A stretch of 64,000 nucleotides of DNA from Choricystis sp. odSpoLacu1 (GCA_958009055.1 OY253658.1:434001-498000); one strand, 5' to 3'; shown: positions 1 to 10,772, counted from the stretch's first letter. Translations and numbers: made by a program. The notes: generated by a model not told the origin, from the sequence alone.

Positions 1-1891
1 ATCACCGACGCTCCCGGCGCCTACTGGTACCACGACCACTCGTCTGACCTCACCTACGTCAACGGACTGCGTGGCGCGTTGATCGTGTCGGACCCCTGGT
101 CCCCCGTGTTGCCCGTGTACAAGTCGCGCCCTGTCGCGTTCATCGCCGATGACTACCACGAAGTCGCATCGACCCTTCTGGCGCAGTATATCAACCCCAA
201 CAACACAGGTAAGAAGAAGGAGGGGATGGATAGAGAAGGGGCGTGTGAGTTGGGGTCGGGTGACCTCACACACTGTCCCCCTCTCTCCAGATGGCGTCGA
301 ACCAGTGCCAAAATCTTTTTCGATCAACGGCCTCACAGGCCGCACGACGCAGTGGTGTGGCGCCGCTGGCCAGCCTCCGTGCCGCACCTCCGTCATCGCG
401 ACTGGGCGTCTCTCGTCTTGCGCCAATCCCGCCACGGTGCTGAACTTTGTCAGTGGCGCCGCGTTTGCGTACGTGCTGGTGCACCTGCGCACAACGGCGT
501 CGATCACGGCGACTTTGGTTACCCTTGACGGCGTGACGCTCGCGTCGCCGCGCCCGATCCTGCTGTCGTTGACCGACCCTCTGATTTTGTACCCTGGCCA
601 ACGCGCGGGCGTGCAGCTGTGCAGCGATGATCCTGCAGCCGCTGCTGCCGCGGGCGGGTCCCTGTTTGTGCGGGCGCCTCTGAAGCAGTTTGGAACGCTC
701 ACCTCCAACAGCAACGGGCTGGGGCTCGACGGCCCGGGGTCGATCGTCGATATCGCGGCTGCTGTTGTCACGTTTGGCGGGGACGTGCCGTCCAAGACGG
801 CTACAAGGGAGCCGCTGCCGCCGCCGGCGCCTCTCAACGCCGTCGTTTTAAACAACGCGCCGTACGAAGAGATCATAGCGTCCTCCCTCGTCAACGCGGT
901 GTGGGGGCGCCCCCCTGTCGACGTCCCTGGGCACACGCTGGCCCCCGTGGCGCAGCCGCCGCCGCCCGCGACGGTGACGGTGCCCATCCTGCTGTCCACC
1001 GGCTTCCTGTCGAGCACGTCCGCCCAGTACTTTTACTTCAACAACATTACTTTTTCGCCGCCGTCGCAGCCCGCGATTTTGCAATCGGCGCTGTCGCCGG
1101 TGGGGGTGCCGCCCAACGCGGCGCCGGATACCGCCGGGTACAACGTCCTTAAATTTCCGTACTCCGCCGTCGTCGATCTTGTCATCTACAACACCGACAC
1201 GGGCGACCACCCTCTGCATGTGCGTGTTTTTGGGGCGGAAATGAGTTTGAGAGAGAGGGTCTTTGCGTGCGTAGTTGGTTTCGCGTGAGAAGCGCACACG
1301 TGTGCGCGTCTCTCTCACCACACACAACTTTTACTCCCTCCCACCTCCCCCACACAGCTTCACGGCCAATCATTTTGGGTCATGGCGGAAGGCGGCCCCA
1401 ATTCGGGGCCGTACAACCCCGCTACAACTCCTCTAATCCCCAAATATGTGCGCGATGTGGCCGCCGTGCAAAAGGGCAGCTACCTGGTCATCCGCTTTAC
1501 CTCCAGGTGAACATGGGGTGTTTGGAGGGTGGGACACGGGTGGGTGGGTGGGTGGGTGTTTGCGTCCGTGTTTCAGTCACCCCGCACTTGCGTTTCCGTT
1601 TTTAACCAAACCCTTTTAAACCCAACCCCAACCCTCCAGCCACCCTCTTGAATGGTTCTTTCACTGCCATGTGAGTGCTCTGTGTTTGTGGTGTGTTTGT
1701 GGTGTGTTTGTGTGCGGGCGGGGGGACAAAAAAACGGAGAGCAAGGTCCACGCGTGTGAGCGGGGGGACCAAAACACGGACGTTAACACCCACCATTCCT
1801 TCTCCCACCCCTCAACACCACCCAAAACATCAAGATCGAATGGCACTTGGCCGATGGCTTAGCCCTTGTCGTCAGCACGGGATCAGCGTAA
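1..1891 (+). CDS. Multicopper oxidase (laccase-like), 3' part
   Basis: Partial gene whose 5' end lies outside the window. Exons 1-208, 291-1219, 1358-1506, 1640-1670 and 1835-1891 splice in frame and give about 457 residues. Multicopper oxidases oxidise phenols or metals and reduce O2 to water through T1, T2 and T3 copper sites. Visible copper motifs are WYHDH near the start (second His-x-His pair), HPLHLHG at the exon 2/3 junction, and HCHIEWHL in exons 4-5, which carries the T1 Cys and its flanking His ligands. The first HWHG motif must lie upstream. The C-terminus is uncertain. The frame stops at 1889-1891, but GT at 1888 could splice to an AG just before 2030, adding a short acidic tail. 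An AATAAA follows at 2096. Laccase, ferroxidase and ascorbate oxidase cannot be separated from this fragment. Confidence 0.88.
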
Positions 1892-2379
1892 TAGAAAAGA
1901 TCAAAACGCGGACCAGGAAGCGACACAACACCGCGCACCACGCACACACACCTTCTCTCCCCCGTGTCCCCCGATCCGGCTGTCGTGGGCGGCACCCTGG
2001 AGCTCAACATCGTTGCAGAGAGCCGGATCTCGAACCTGGCGGCGGAACTGGTGGGTGAAACGGGGTCTCCGCTTGATTGTAAAATCGAGTGTGTGAATAA
2101 ACTTTTACTATTTGGGGATCGACGTTTGCTGATTTACGTCTGTACCACGCGTTTCGTTCTTCCACGCGTACCCGCTAGGGCGCGCTGTGAACGACGAAAC
2201 GCGATGCAGTCATTTTCGTTAAACCCAAACATTGTTCGTTTTCGTGAACGACGACGACCAACACGCAACAAAAACCGGTCATAAGGAATTGTGCGCCGTT
2301 CGCACGCCTTTGGGGCGGCGCAGCGCCCGCGCCCCCCCTCCACCACCACCCACTCTCTGTCCCTTGTCTCCACCCACAC
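1892..2379. other. 3' flank of oxidase and upstream region of kinase
   Basis: No independent gene is seen. The stretch holds a possible alternative last exon of the multicopper oxidase (to about 2060), an AATAAA poly(A) signal at 2096-2101 and then C-rich leader sequence before the kinase ATG at 2380. Confidence 0.5.
2096..2101 (+). terminator. AATAAA polyadenylation signal
   Basis: A canonical AATAAA stands about 205 nt after the oxidase stop at 1891, or about 35 nt after the alternative stop. Its placement fits 3'-end formation of that transcript. Confidence 0.5.
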
Positions 2380-3579
2380 ATGGACGCCACCAAGTCCCGC
2401 CCGCACCCACCAACCGCCGCCTCCCCCCCCCCCACCCTCCGCACATTCACAGACGACGAGCTGTATGCCGCCACCGGCGGCTTCGCGCCCCGCCGCCAGC
2501 TGGGGGAGGGTGGCTTTGGGCGCGTGTTTGGCGGGGAGTTGATGGGTGGGGAGAGGATTGCAGTCAAGGTGAGAGAGAGAAGGTTGCGGGGGTGCCGTGT
2601 GCCCAGTTTCCGCCCCAGAGGCGTCTCACACCCCACCCTCCACCCACACTCTCCCCAGCTCCTTGACCGCACAGGCCTCCAGGGCGAGGCCGAGTGGCGC
2701 AACGAGGTGGACAACCTGGATTGTTTGCCGCCGCACCCATCCATCGTGCGTCTCGTCGGCGTGTGCGCCGACGGGCGCGTGCGCGGCGCCGTGCTGGCGG
2801 CCGTCGACGGCGGCAGCGTGCGGGACGGGTTGGAGACACGGGATTTTACTCCGTTTGGTTGGGCCGCCCGCGTGGGGGCTGCTGCCGGCGCTGCGGCGGG
2901 GCTCGCGCACTGCCACTCCCACGGCGTCGCACACGGCGACGTCGCGTCCACCAACCTGCTGGCCCCGCGCTGCACCCCGCCCACCGGCATTCTGTGCGAC
3001 TTTGGGCTGGCCCGACCCTCCAGCGGCCCCCCTGCGGAACGAATCGGCCAGCCCGCGTACGCTGGCCCTGAAGCAAGCCGCCCGCTGCCGCTGCCGCCGA
3101 CCGCCACCGCGGCCGCGGCCGACGTGTTTGCGTTGGGCGTGGTGCTGTGTGAGTTGTTGACGGGGTTGCCGCCGCATGCTGCCCGGCAGGCGGTGGCGGC
3201 AGCAGCGGGTGACTGGCGGGCAGTGGTGGAAAGGATCGATCCGACTCTGTTTGACAGCGCTGGCGTCGGCCCTCCCTCCGCCTCCGTCGCCGCCCTGGTG
3301 GAAGCCGCGACGGGATGCATGGCACAGGACCCAGCCGCCAGGCCGGACAGCGCCGCGGTGGCTGTGTATCTGGCCAAAGCGGCACAAGCGGGGGGGGCGC
3401 CTGTTGTGCGTGAACCAGCAGCCGCCCCACCTCCACCTCTACCTCCACTGCCGCCTCTGCTCGACCTCGACACAACCACGACCCCCAGATCCCGAGCCGC
3501 CCTGGAGGCGGCGGTCGCGGCCGCGCCGGTGCTGCCGCCTCCGCCACCGCGCGCGGATGTCGGCAACCCATTTGCGTGA
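2380..3579 (+). CDS. Protein kinase, RLK/Pelle cytoplasmic type
   Basis: Exons 2380-2568 and 2659-3579 give 369 residues. The N-terminus carries the plant receptor-like-kinase lead-in (F-T-x-x-E-L-x-x-A-T-x-x-F), then the Gly-rich loop GEGGFGRV, catalytic Lys63 in AVK at the exon junction, the catalytic loop HGDVASTN (Asp157), DFG at Asp177, and the DVFALGVVLCELLTG segment. No transmembrane helix or ectodomain is present, so it resembles a receptor-like cytoplasmic kinase. The catalytic loop has HGD instead of HRD (non-RD type) and the APE motif reads AGPE. The 90-nt intron is phase 0, a multiple of three and free of stops, so retention would insert 30 residues right after the catalytic Lys. 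The tail is Pro-rich and disordered. Substrate is unknown. Confidence 0.88.
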   Translation: MDATKSRPHPPTAASPPPTLRTFTDDELYAATGGFAPRRQLGEGGFGRVFGGELMGGERIAVKVRERRLRGCRVPSFRPRGVSHPTLHPHSPQLLDRTGLQGEAEWRNEVDNLDCLPPHPSIVRLVGVCADGRVRGAVLAAVDGGSVRDGLETRDFTPFGWAARVGAAAGAAAGLAHCHSHGVAHGDVASTNLLAPRCTPPTGILCDFGLARPSSGPPAERIGQPAYAGPEASRPLPLPPTATAAAADVFALGVVLCELLTGLPPHAARQAVAAAAGDWRAVVERIDPTLFDSAGVGPPSASVAALVEAATGCMAQDPAARPDSAAVAVYLAKAAQAGGAPVVREPAAAPPPPLPPLPPLLDLDTTTTPRSRAALEAAVAAAPVLPPPPPRADVGNPFA

Positions 3580-3721
3580 ATGTTTTGGTTTGTTTTTGCT
3601 AGTGTGTGATAGAATCGAATGGAAAAGAAAGAGAAGCCAGCAATTCTGCAGCCTCTGTGTGACACGAGAAAAAAAGAGAAAGATGAAAAATTTCACGGCC
3701 CACCACCCCACCCTCTCCAAC

Positions 3722-5019
3722 TCACTGAATCCCCGTCCACCGCGCCATGTCGATGAAGTTCTCCCCCCCAATCACGTTGTTCGCAAACCGGAAGGCCAGG
3801 GTGGCTGCATACGCGGCGGCGGGGAAGGAGCGCGCGATGGTGGCGTCGACCCCGCGCTCCAGCCCATACACAATCTGGTACCTCACATTGGACGACACCC
3901 CCATGAACAGGCCCCACGTCAACGCCGTCATGCCCAGGGGGGGGGGCGTGACACCGGCGTGGGCGGTGTCGGTGGAGACGGCGCGCTTGGCGGCCATCAA
4001 GCCGTTGGCGACGCCTTGCCCGATGAAGCCACACACCATGCCGGCCAGGGAGTACTCCCCAAACTTGACGCCCAGGCAGGCGGCGCGGGCGAGGGGGGTA
4101 TAGGGGGCTGCCCCTTTGACGGAGGGCTCCAGGACGGCGGACGGCACTTTGGCAAGGAGTGATGACACGCGCGACGCGCCCGCCCCCGCCCCCGGCTTCG
4201 CCCGGCCCAGCACAGCGGTGGGAGCCATCAACGTGACCAACACAACGTCCAACACGCAGCCGACGAGCAGGTCGGACACGTAGAACTCGAACTCATCCCA
4301 AAACGCGTCCCCCCTCTTGCGCACCTCGGCGACGGTCGCGCACCCGGCATCAATGGCCACCTCCGCCCCCACCACAAACAGGTAGCGCGGGTCGCGCAGC
4401 ATGCGAGCCCGGACGAAGGGCAGGGCGCGGGAGAGGGCGGCGGCGATGGGGCGGGACTGGAGGGCGGCCCACGCGTCCAGCACTGAGGCGCGCAGCCCGC
4501 CCGCGGCAGCGGCGGCGGCCATGTCGGCGGGGAGGGGGGCGCCCAGTTTGGCGGCCGCGGCGGCTGCAGCGGCGGCGCCCAGGAAGGTGTCGTGTGAAGG
4601 GTCGCTGCCGGCCGCGTCGTCGCTGCCGTCGCCGCCGCTGCCGAACGGGGGCGACCCAGCGCCACCGCCGCCGCCGCCGCCGAAGAAGACGTCCGCGTCA
4701 GACTCGCCGGGGGAGAAGGCGCCCGCGGCGCGGCGCACGGAGGGGCGGGGGTGGTGGGGGCGGGGCTGCGTGTGTGTGTGAAGAGGGGGGGGCGGTCGAG
4801 CCGTCGGCGAGTGGTGCGCCCTACTGAATGCCGCGCGCCCCGCTGTCCCCCCGCCGCTCGCCGCTCCCGGCCCCCCATCCACGCTCCCCGCCCCACTCGT
4901 CGCCTTGTGTTGTCTCCAACCCTCGCAACCACCCACACCTACACACTCACCACACGAGCAGGCACGCGCGGCGCCGCGGTGCGGCGCAGCATGGCGCGCG
5001 GGCGAACAGGCGGATGCAT
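3722..5019 (-). CDS. RETICULATA-related plastid envelope protein
   Basis: Exons on the minus strand are 5019-4951 and 4765-3722 (phase-0 intron 4950-4766), giving 370 residues. The family (RETICULATA / DUF3411) acts in the chloroplast inner envelope and affects leaf and plastid development; biochemistry is unsettled. Recognisable family segments are LRDPRYLFVVGAEVAIDAG, a DAFWDEFEFYVSDLLVG block, GQGVANG, GVSSNVRYQIVYGLER and a terminal ARWTGIQ. The short first exon is Arg/Ala/Pro-rich with few acidic residues, as in transit peptides, which supports the ATG at 5019 over longer readings without a good start. Several hydrophobic helices lie in the second half. The gene is divergent from the FKBP with 209 nt between start codons. 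Confidence 0.9.
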
Positions 5020-5228
5020 CTCTCTGTGCACACGGTGCGTGTCGGGGTGCCGGGACGGCGACAGCGGCAAAAGGGGGGCGTGCGGCTCGACGCACGCGCA
5101 GAAGGGAGAGTGTGTGTGGGAGGCGTTTTGTTTTTTGTTTTTGCACAGTCTGCAGCACAGTCGCGGCCGTTTCGTTCTTTCCAGCCACTCTTCTCTCTCC
5201 GCCCCCGCTCCTCCCTTCCCCTACTCCG

Positions 5229-6123
5229 ATGCGCGTGCACGCGACAGCCACTCCCCGCCGCGACGTGGTGCCAGCGACGACGTCGGGGCGGGCGTGGTGA
5301 GTAGTGTGTGTTGTTGTTGTGTCCCCGTCCCCCAATCGACCCCCCGCTCACGCCGGACACCCGCGCACGCGTTGGGGCGGCGGTTGGCCCCCCCTCTGGC
5401 CCTCACTCCCCGCCCCCACGAGTGTCGGTGGATTCGTGTGTTGTGTGTGTGTAAGGAAAGCAGCCCACGCTCGAGAGTCTGACCCCCCTCCCCACCGTGG
5501 TTTGCACACCACACAGCCCGTCGCCGCCCACCCCCCCGTCGCGCCGCGCGCTCCTGACTCTGCTGGCCGGGTCCGCGGCTGCGGCCGCCACGCCCGCCGC
5601 CGCGGCCACATTCAAGTTCGAGCCCATGGCGGGGCTGGAGGGTAAGGACTACGGCAAACCACGCACGGTGGTCGAAGACTACACCTCGACGCCGACCGGC
5701 CTCCAATACAAAGACCTGGTGGACGGCGATCTGACCTCCTCCCCCGCCTCCCCCGGCGACGCCGTCACCATGGACTGGGACGGCTACACGCTGGGCTACT
5801 ATGGGAGGCCGTTTGAGGCGAGAAACAAGGCGAAGGGGGGGTCATTCGACAAGGACAAAGACTACCTGCGCTTCATCATTGGCGACGGCTCCGTCATTCC
5901 GGGGTTTGATGAAGCCGTCACCGGCATGCGGGTGGGAGGGGTGAGGCGTGTCGTGGTGCCTGTCGAACTCGGCTACCCGGACGGCGAGTTTGACAAGGTG
6001 GGGCCCAAACCCGCCACCTTTTCAGGCAGGAGGGCGCTGTCTTTTGTGCTGAAGAATCAGGGGTTGATCGACAAGACGCTGCTGTTCAATGTGGAGCTGC
6101 TGAGGGTGGCGCCCAAGAAGTGA
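5229..6123 (+). CDS. Thylakoid-lumen FKBP-type peptidyl-prolyl isomerase
   Basis: Exons 5229-5296 and 5517-6123 (phase 2) encode 224 residues. The N-terminus is a bipartite plastid signal: an Arg/Thr-rich stretch, then SRRALLTLLAGSAAAAATP, a twin-arginine motif followed by a hydrophobic core, indicating Tat import into the thylakoid lumen. The FKBP fold follows (GDAVTMDWDGYT, FIIGDGSVIPGFDEAVTGM, GGVRRVVVPVELGY, LLFNVELL). The tail around FSGRRALSFVLKNQGLIDKT resembles the FKBP16 group, close to FKBP16-1; that sub-family call is tentative. Its role would be assembly or folding of lumenal proteins. Many lumenal FKBPs have weak isomerase activity, and the active site was not checked residue by residue. 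Confidence 0.88.
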
Positions 6124-6251
6124 TTGGGGGGTGGGAGAGGAGAGAGAGAGAGGATCTCGGTTTTTCCTTACTGTAATCACTTTTTGCTGCCACTTTTTTT
6201 TGTCTCCTTTTGTCCACCCCACGCACCACCGCCACCCAACACACATAAACC

Positions 6252-7180
6252 ATGCGCACCCTCAACTGGCTCAAGCGCAGCGCGCCCAAGCCCGTGGTAA
6301 GGCGGATAGTGAAGAAAGCGAGGGAGCCGCGTGTGATCGGCCGCGGCCCCCTCCACCACTCGCGCGCGCGTTCTGCCTGCCCACCTTCCTTTTCCTCAGC
6401 CCCCCCCCCTCTACGACCCGTGGGCCCGCTTCGTCGCCATGGATGACGCCTGGTCGGACGCGTCCTCCCCCCCCGCCTCCGTGCTGGGCACGGGCGGCGG
6501 CGGCGGCGGCGGCGCGACAGACGCGAGAGACGCCGTCCCCCTTGCCCCCTGCTCCGTCGCCCCCGTGGCCGCCGCCCTGGCTGCAGCCGCGGCGGCCGCG
6601 CCCCCTGGCACGACGCCACGCACCATCATGCGTGCGGTCAACGTCAACCTGGTGGTGGAGGGGGGCGAGAACGTGCCCCCGCCCGCGCCCCCGTCGCTGC
6701 CTGCCTGCCCGCCTCCCTCGTACGACCCGCCGTCCCCCCCCCCTCCCTGTCGGCGATGCTCTGGCCCCCGACGATGATCTCACCACGCCTGACACTGCTC
6801 TCAATGGCGTTGTGGACGGCGTGCTGGCTGAAGCCGCCGTCGTGGCTGCCTCGGTGGAGCAGGGTGTGGGGGCGGGCACGCCTCCCCCCCCGCCCCGCGA
6901 CCGCGACGCGGCTGCTCTGCGGTCCGAGATTGCCGCCCTGCGGTCCCGCCTGGCGGAGCTGGGGCCCGCCGATCTGTCCCGCTTCCTGGACCTCAAGATC
7001 GAGCTGGCACGGCGGGCGGCGGCCGCCGCGGCGGCGGTGAGGGTGGCGCCTGTGTCTGGGCGCGCGCCGCCGCCGCAACAGCCGCGCACGCGCGTGGTCG
7101 GCGGGAAACCAGCGCCGACGCGGTACCGGCCGCCGTCGTCAAAGCCTGTGCCGATCAACGAGCGGCGGGCATGGACGTGA
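6252..7180 (+). CDS. Unknown Pro/Ala-rich coiled-coil protein, frame break
   Basis: Exon 1 (6252-6296, 15 codons beginning MRTLNWLKRSAPKP) splices to 6400. The frame then runs through LYDPWARFVAMDDAW, a Gly tract and IMRAVNVNLVV to a C10 run at 6734-6743. There the frame must lose one base to continue as VGDALAPDDDLTTPD and reach TGA at 7180. Without the skip it stops at 6777. The corrected protein has 274 residues. A predicted short coiled coil (DAAALRSEIAALRSRLAELG) is followed by a basic, Pro-rich tail. I recognise no domain. It lies on the same strand as the FKBP, 128 nt after its stop, and is convergent with the next gene. Confidence 0.55.
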
Positions 7181-7249
7181 AGGATGGAGAGGGAGAGAAA
7201 AGAGGGGAAAACGTTTTTTTCCTTCATTTTTTGCAGTTCATTTTTCACA

Positions 7250-8245
7250 TCATTTCCTGGCCGCCGCCCCCAACACAAACCCTTCCGCGTCCGCCAGCGC
7301 GCCACCATACCGCCTCGCTTCACACGTCATGTGGCGCCAGCGCGCCAGCGTGGTGATGGTGGCGCCTCCATGGCCGCCTCCACCAAACAGGGCGCCCACG
7401 TGCCTGTCGGCCGCGCGGCGCGCGGCGCCCGATTTTGGCTGGCCGTGCTCCCCCGCCAACACGGCCGGCCTAAACGCGGGGGAGCGGGAGTAACCCCAGG
7501 ACAGGTACAGGCGAAACGTGCGGGCTGCACCGTCGACGTCCAGCCTCGCGGGGGTGTCGCCTTCATCGCGCAGGAGGGCGTCGGCAGCCGCTGACCCGAC
7601 CACGTCTTCGAGGGCGGGGGAAGGCGGGGCGCCTGCGCCTGCGTCTCCATCAGCTGCTGCCGCCGCCGCGCTCAACGCACCGCCCCACGTCACGCCGCCC
7701 GCTGGGTCGGCGCCTTCCACACGCTCAAAGGCAAAAGAGCCCAGACTGTAGGCGCCCGCGCCCGGGGGAAGGAGGACAGCGGGCAGCGTGGTCGGGCGAA
7801 ACGCGGGCGGGGGTGCTGTGCCCACACTCCCGCCCCGCCACGCTGCCTGCAGCACGCCATCCGTCCACAGATAGGCAGAGGCTAGAGCGACTGCGTAGAC
7901 GATGTCGGTCAGCACGGCTTCTGCTGCCACGCGGGCGGGGGAGAGCGCGCCGTCGTTGGCGTCGTCGTCGCCGCCGCCCGTTGCGCCGGCGGCACCCGCA
8001 GTCTCTGCCTGCCGCAACGCGTCCTGCACAAAGGCGTCGACATCACTGCCTGCCATCAACGCCGCCATCAACCTGTTCCCCGCGGGCGTCAACGGGGCGC
8101 ACGTCGGGATGCCGGCGGGCGGGGCGGTGGACGGCTCACTGTTGGCGGCCGGCGTGGCGCGTGGCTGTGGCCGGTGGTGGCGCCTGACCGGCCGGCCTAC
8201 CCACCTGCGACAGCAGGAGCTGTCTATACGGTGGGCGGGGCGCAT
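7250..8245 (-). CDS. Hypothetical protein, unknown family
   Basis: Single exon of 331 codons from the ATG at 8245; the frame stays open further upstream but only with non-ATG starts. The N-terminus is rich in Arg, His and Ser with few acidic residues and could be an organelle transit peptide. A middle block (SPARVAAEAVLTDIVYAVALASAYLWTDG) looks like one amphipathic or membrane-peripheral helix. The C-terminal third has a compact, less biased region (RTFRLYLSWGYSRSPAFRP). No known domain is recognised. It follows the DUF5765-like gene on the same strand with 127 nt between them. Confidence 0.6.
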   Translation of the reverse strand: MRPAHRIDSSCCRRWVGRPVRRHHRPQPRATPAANSEPSTAPPAGIPTCAPLTPAGNRLMAALMAGSDVDAFVQDALRQAETAGAAGATGGGDDDANDGALSPARVAAEAVLTDIVYAVALASAYLWTDGVLQAAWRGGSVGTAPPPAFRPTTLPAVLLPPGAGAYSLGSFAFERVEGADPAGGVTWGGALSAAAAAADGDAGAGAPPSPALEDVVGSAAADALLRDEGDTPARLDVDGAARTFRLYLSWGYSRSPAFRPAVLAGEHGQPKSGAARRAADRHVGALFGGGGHGGATITTLARWRHMTCEARRYGGALADAEGFVLGAAARK

Positions 8246-8372
8246 GCGCGCGCGTTCAGGGAGGAATTCAGAGGAAAAACACGTTTTTGTAGTGCGGCTT
8301 GTTTTTCGTTTCTTTTTGATCACGTACACACTCGTCTCCCGTCAAACAAAGAAATCACACACACACACACCA

Positions 8373-9290
8373 TCACACCCCCCGCCCAGGCGTGCCCGCC
8401 CCCTTGGCCAGCAGCGGCCGCCGCGCCGACGGCGACGCCGACGGCGACAGCGCGACCAGCCGCCGCGCTGACCGCAGCACGGTGGCCGAGTCGACGGCGC
8501 CCACGACGCTGCGGGGAGGCGGCACAATCAGGCCCGCCAACTCTGCAACGAAGTCGCCCAGCGGAATCAAAAACGTCATCGCCGCAGACACCAGGCACCA
8601 GAGGGACGGCCACTCCCGCGCGTAGTGGTCGGTTCCCGCCAGCAGGGCCATGGACAGCACGGGGCCGAGGAGGAGGGCGATCACCACCACCACCCGGCGC
8701 ACGGGGGCCTTGGGGCCGGCGAGTAGGAGCGCGGGCAGAAAGAAAAAAGCAAAGTGCGCCCAAGAAGAAGGAAGGAAGTACGTGGCCGGTAATAGCGGCA
8801 CCGACCACGCGATGTGGGTGGCGCCCTGGAAGGAGCAGAGGACGCCGCCGCACAGGGCGTCGTGCACGCCGCCACAGGCGCGGCCGGCGAGGGAGGTGGG
8901 GGGCAGGTCGGGGAGGCCTGGGAACAGAGACCCGAGCGCTGCAACCGGGTTGCCTGGGAAGGGAAGGCGCAGCGCCAGCAGCACCCCCACGGCCGCACTC
9001 ATGCGGTTGATGGCGGACGCGGCGGCGGGGTGGATGTCGTCGGAGAGGAGGCACCAGTTGATGATGAACGGTTGAAAACTTACGTGCACCCACGCGACCG
9101 CGGTGAGTGCGGCGTTGATGGAGGAGCCACAGTCGCCAAGCACAGCGTGCTGTGCGAGTTGCAGGCACTCCATGAACGCAAAGTAGGCGAAGAAGACGGC
9201 CTTGCGCGTGTCGCCGCTGCGGTAGTAAACGGCCGCGGCGAGCGACGACAGGGCGCCGAACGCGGCGGACGCGGCGGGCGTCCAGCACAT
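8373..9290 (-). CDS. DUF5765-like integral membrane protein
   Basis: Single exon, 305 residues, starting MCWTPAASAAFGALSSLAAA. The Met-Cys-Trp start followed by a long hydrophobic helix, and the later block AYFAFMECLQLAQHAV then NAALTAVAWVHVSFQPFIINW, match a family of multi-pass membrane proteins of unknown function (DUF5765). I count about seven hydrophobic segments. The in-frame extension upstream to 9446 begins with charged, low-complexity sequence and is probably 5' UTR. The C-terminal 50 residues are polar. The cellular membrane is not evident because there is no clear transit peptide. Confidence 0.75.
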   Translation of the reverse strand: MCWTPAASAAFGALSSLAAAVYYRSGDTRKAVFFAYFAFMECLQLAQHAVLGDCGSSINAALTAVAWVHVSFQPFIINWCLLSDDIHPAAASAINRMSAAVGVLLALRLPFPGNPVAALGSLFPGLPDLPPTSLAGRACGGVHDALCGGVLCSFQGATHIAWSVPLLPATYFLPSSWAHFAFFFLPALLLAGPKAPVRRVVVVIALLLGPVLSMALLAGTDHYAREWPSLWCLVSAAMTFLIPLGDFVAELAGLIVPPPRSVVGAVDSATVLRSARRLVALSPSASPSARRPLLAKGAGTPGRGV

Positions 9291-9494
9291 GAGTGCAGAA
9301 AGTGTGCGTGTCGGGTGTGTGTCGGAGGGGGCGCGGGGAGAGGGAGGAGGGCGCGCGCACAGGGGAAAGGAGCGCGGGACACGCCGAAATGCAGAGGTTC
9401 TGTGGCCGTGACCTGTCGACCCGCGTCGGCGTGTCATCACCCCCAACCTTCACTCAGTTGCCCAAACGCCCTCTCCATCAAACTACACACTTGC

Positions 9495-10772
9495 TCACCC
9501 TTGCTCCGGCACCACCACCAACAACCTATTCTCCGGAGAAACCCCCTGCCCAACATACGGCGCCAACGACGCTGCCAACCCCGCGCCTGCCGCGACCACC
9601 GCGCGCGCGCGGCACCCGTCGATCAGTCGCTTGGCTGCACCGCCCGCCACCTCTCGTTCCTCCCGCTTGCGCCGCCACTCTGCTGCTGCTGCGGACGCGT
9701 CACAACTTTCTCCTCCGTCCTCTGCCGTGGCCACAGGCGGCCGTGCCCCGTGCGCGTTGGTCGCCCACGTCGTCGCAAACGCGACCAGCTCAAACTCAGC
9801 CCTGCTAAAACCTGCCTCCATGAAATCATCCCTGCCCAAATAATGCTCCCACACCAGCCTGTGGTGGCAGCAGGGTGCGACTGCCAGGCCGGCGAGGGCG
9901 GGGCGGGGCGGGGCGTCGGCGTGCGTTGACGTCCCGCCCAGCCGCGCGACGCGCAGCGCGGCGCGCAGCGTGAAGTCGGTGGCCTGGCCGCACAAGTGTT
10001 TGCCCAGGATGGTGACGTGGGTGAGGGGCGGGGGTGGAGGACGGGAAGGGTCGTCGCCAGTCGCCGTTGTCGCACCATGTTCGTCGTCGCCCTTTTTCTC
10101 AACCGGCCACCCGACCTCGATCGCGCCCACGTCAATGTCAGCGAGATCTGCCGTCACCCTCGCCAGCCGCCGGTGGCGCAGGTGCCTGTCGGCTCGCTTC
10201 CTGCCGGGCGCGATGTCGATGAGGGCCAGGGCGGCGTGTGGGAGAGCGGCCGCGGCGGCCGCGGCCAGGTACCCACGCCCCGCCCCCGCCTCCACGATCA
10301 GCAGGCCGTTTTCATTCTCTTTGCGTCCAAACGCGCCAGATGCCGCTGATGACGCCACGATGGCGTCATTCTGGGCGTCGTGCTTGGCGGAGGAGGGAGG
10401 CGGTGCCCGCCCGCCGTAGGCAGAGAGATTTTTGACGGGCGCGCGTGGCGGGGCGCCATCATCCACCGCCCCCGACTGCAGCGGGGCCACGACGTCGGCA
10501 GCCGCCAGCATGCGTGCTGTGAGGGCGGGCCACCCGGCTTCGTCTAAGGCTGCAGCTGCCGCTCGCCGGGCGGCAGCGTCGGGTGTCGCGTGAGGCGCGA
10601 CGCAGGGGTCGCCCGCGTTGATTCCAGCGACATGGTGCCTGCACGCGGCCGCTGCCGCCGCCTGCGTGGCGCGGGGGCACACTTTCAGGTGGGAGATCAG
10701 GCGGTGGGACGGGACAGTGTGGTTGGGGTCTAGGGGGCACGGAATGCGATCCCCCGCGTTCGTCACACACAT
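9495..10772 (-). CDS. TRM13: tRNA 2'-O-methyltransferase TRM13
   Basis: Single exon of 425 residues. TRM13 methylates the 2'-O of residue 4 in the acceptor stem of certain tRNAs using S-adenosylmethionine. The N-terminus has the CHHC zinc finger (CPLDPNHTVPSHRLISHLKVC), the SAM-binding segment is IVEAGAGRGYLAAAAA, and the family signatures GKHLCGQATDFTLRAALR and APCCHHRLVWEHYLGRDDF follow in order. The tail RLIDGCRARAV precedes a final hydrophobic strand. ATG at 10772 sits 10 residues before the zinc finger; the frame is open above it but only from a TTG. The gene is divergent from TOP6A with 224 nt between start codons. Confidence 0.92.
   Translation of the reverse strand: MCVTNAGDRIPCPLDPNHTVPSHRLISHLKVCPRATQAAAAAACRHHVAGINAGDPCVAPHATPDAAARRAAAAALDEAGWPALTARMLAAADVVAPLQSGAVDDGAPPRAPVKNLSAYGGRAPPPSSAKHDAQNDAIVASSAASGAFGRKENENGLLIVEAGAGRGYLAAAAAAALPHAALALIDIAPGRKRADRHLRHRRLARVTADLADIDVGAIEVGWPVEKKGDDEHGATTATGDDPSRPPPPPLTHVTILGKHLCGQATDFTLRAALRVARLGGTSTHADAPPRPALAGLAVAPCCHHRLVWEHYLGRDDFMEAGFSRAEFELVAFATTWATNAHGARPPVATAEDGGESCDASAAAAEWRRKREEREVAGGAAKRLIDGCRARAVVAAGAGLAASLAPYVGQGVSPENRLLVVVPEQG

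Noticed and set aside
1358..1393. HPLHLHGQ in place of HPLHLHGH in the oxidase as a lost copper ligand
   Set aside because: The ligands in this motif are the first three His residues; the residue after Gly is not a copper ligand in known structures, so activity is probably unaffected.
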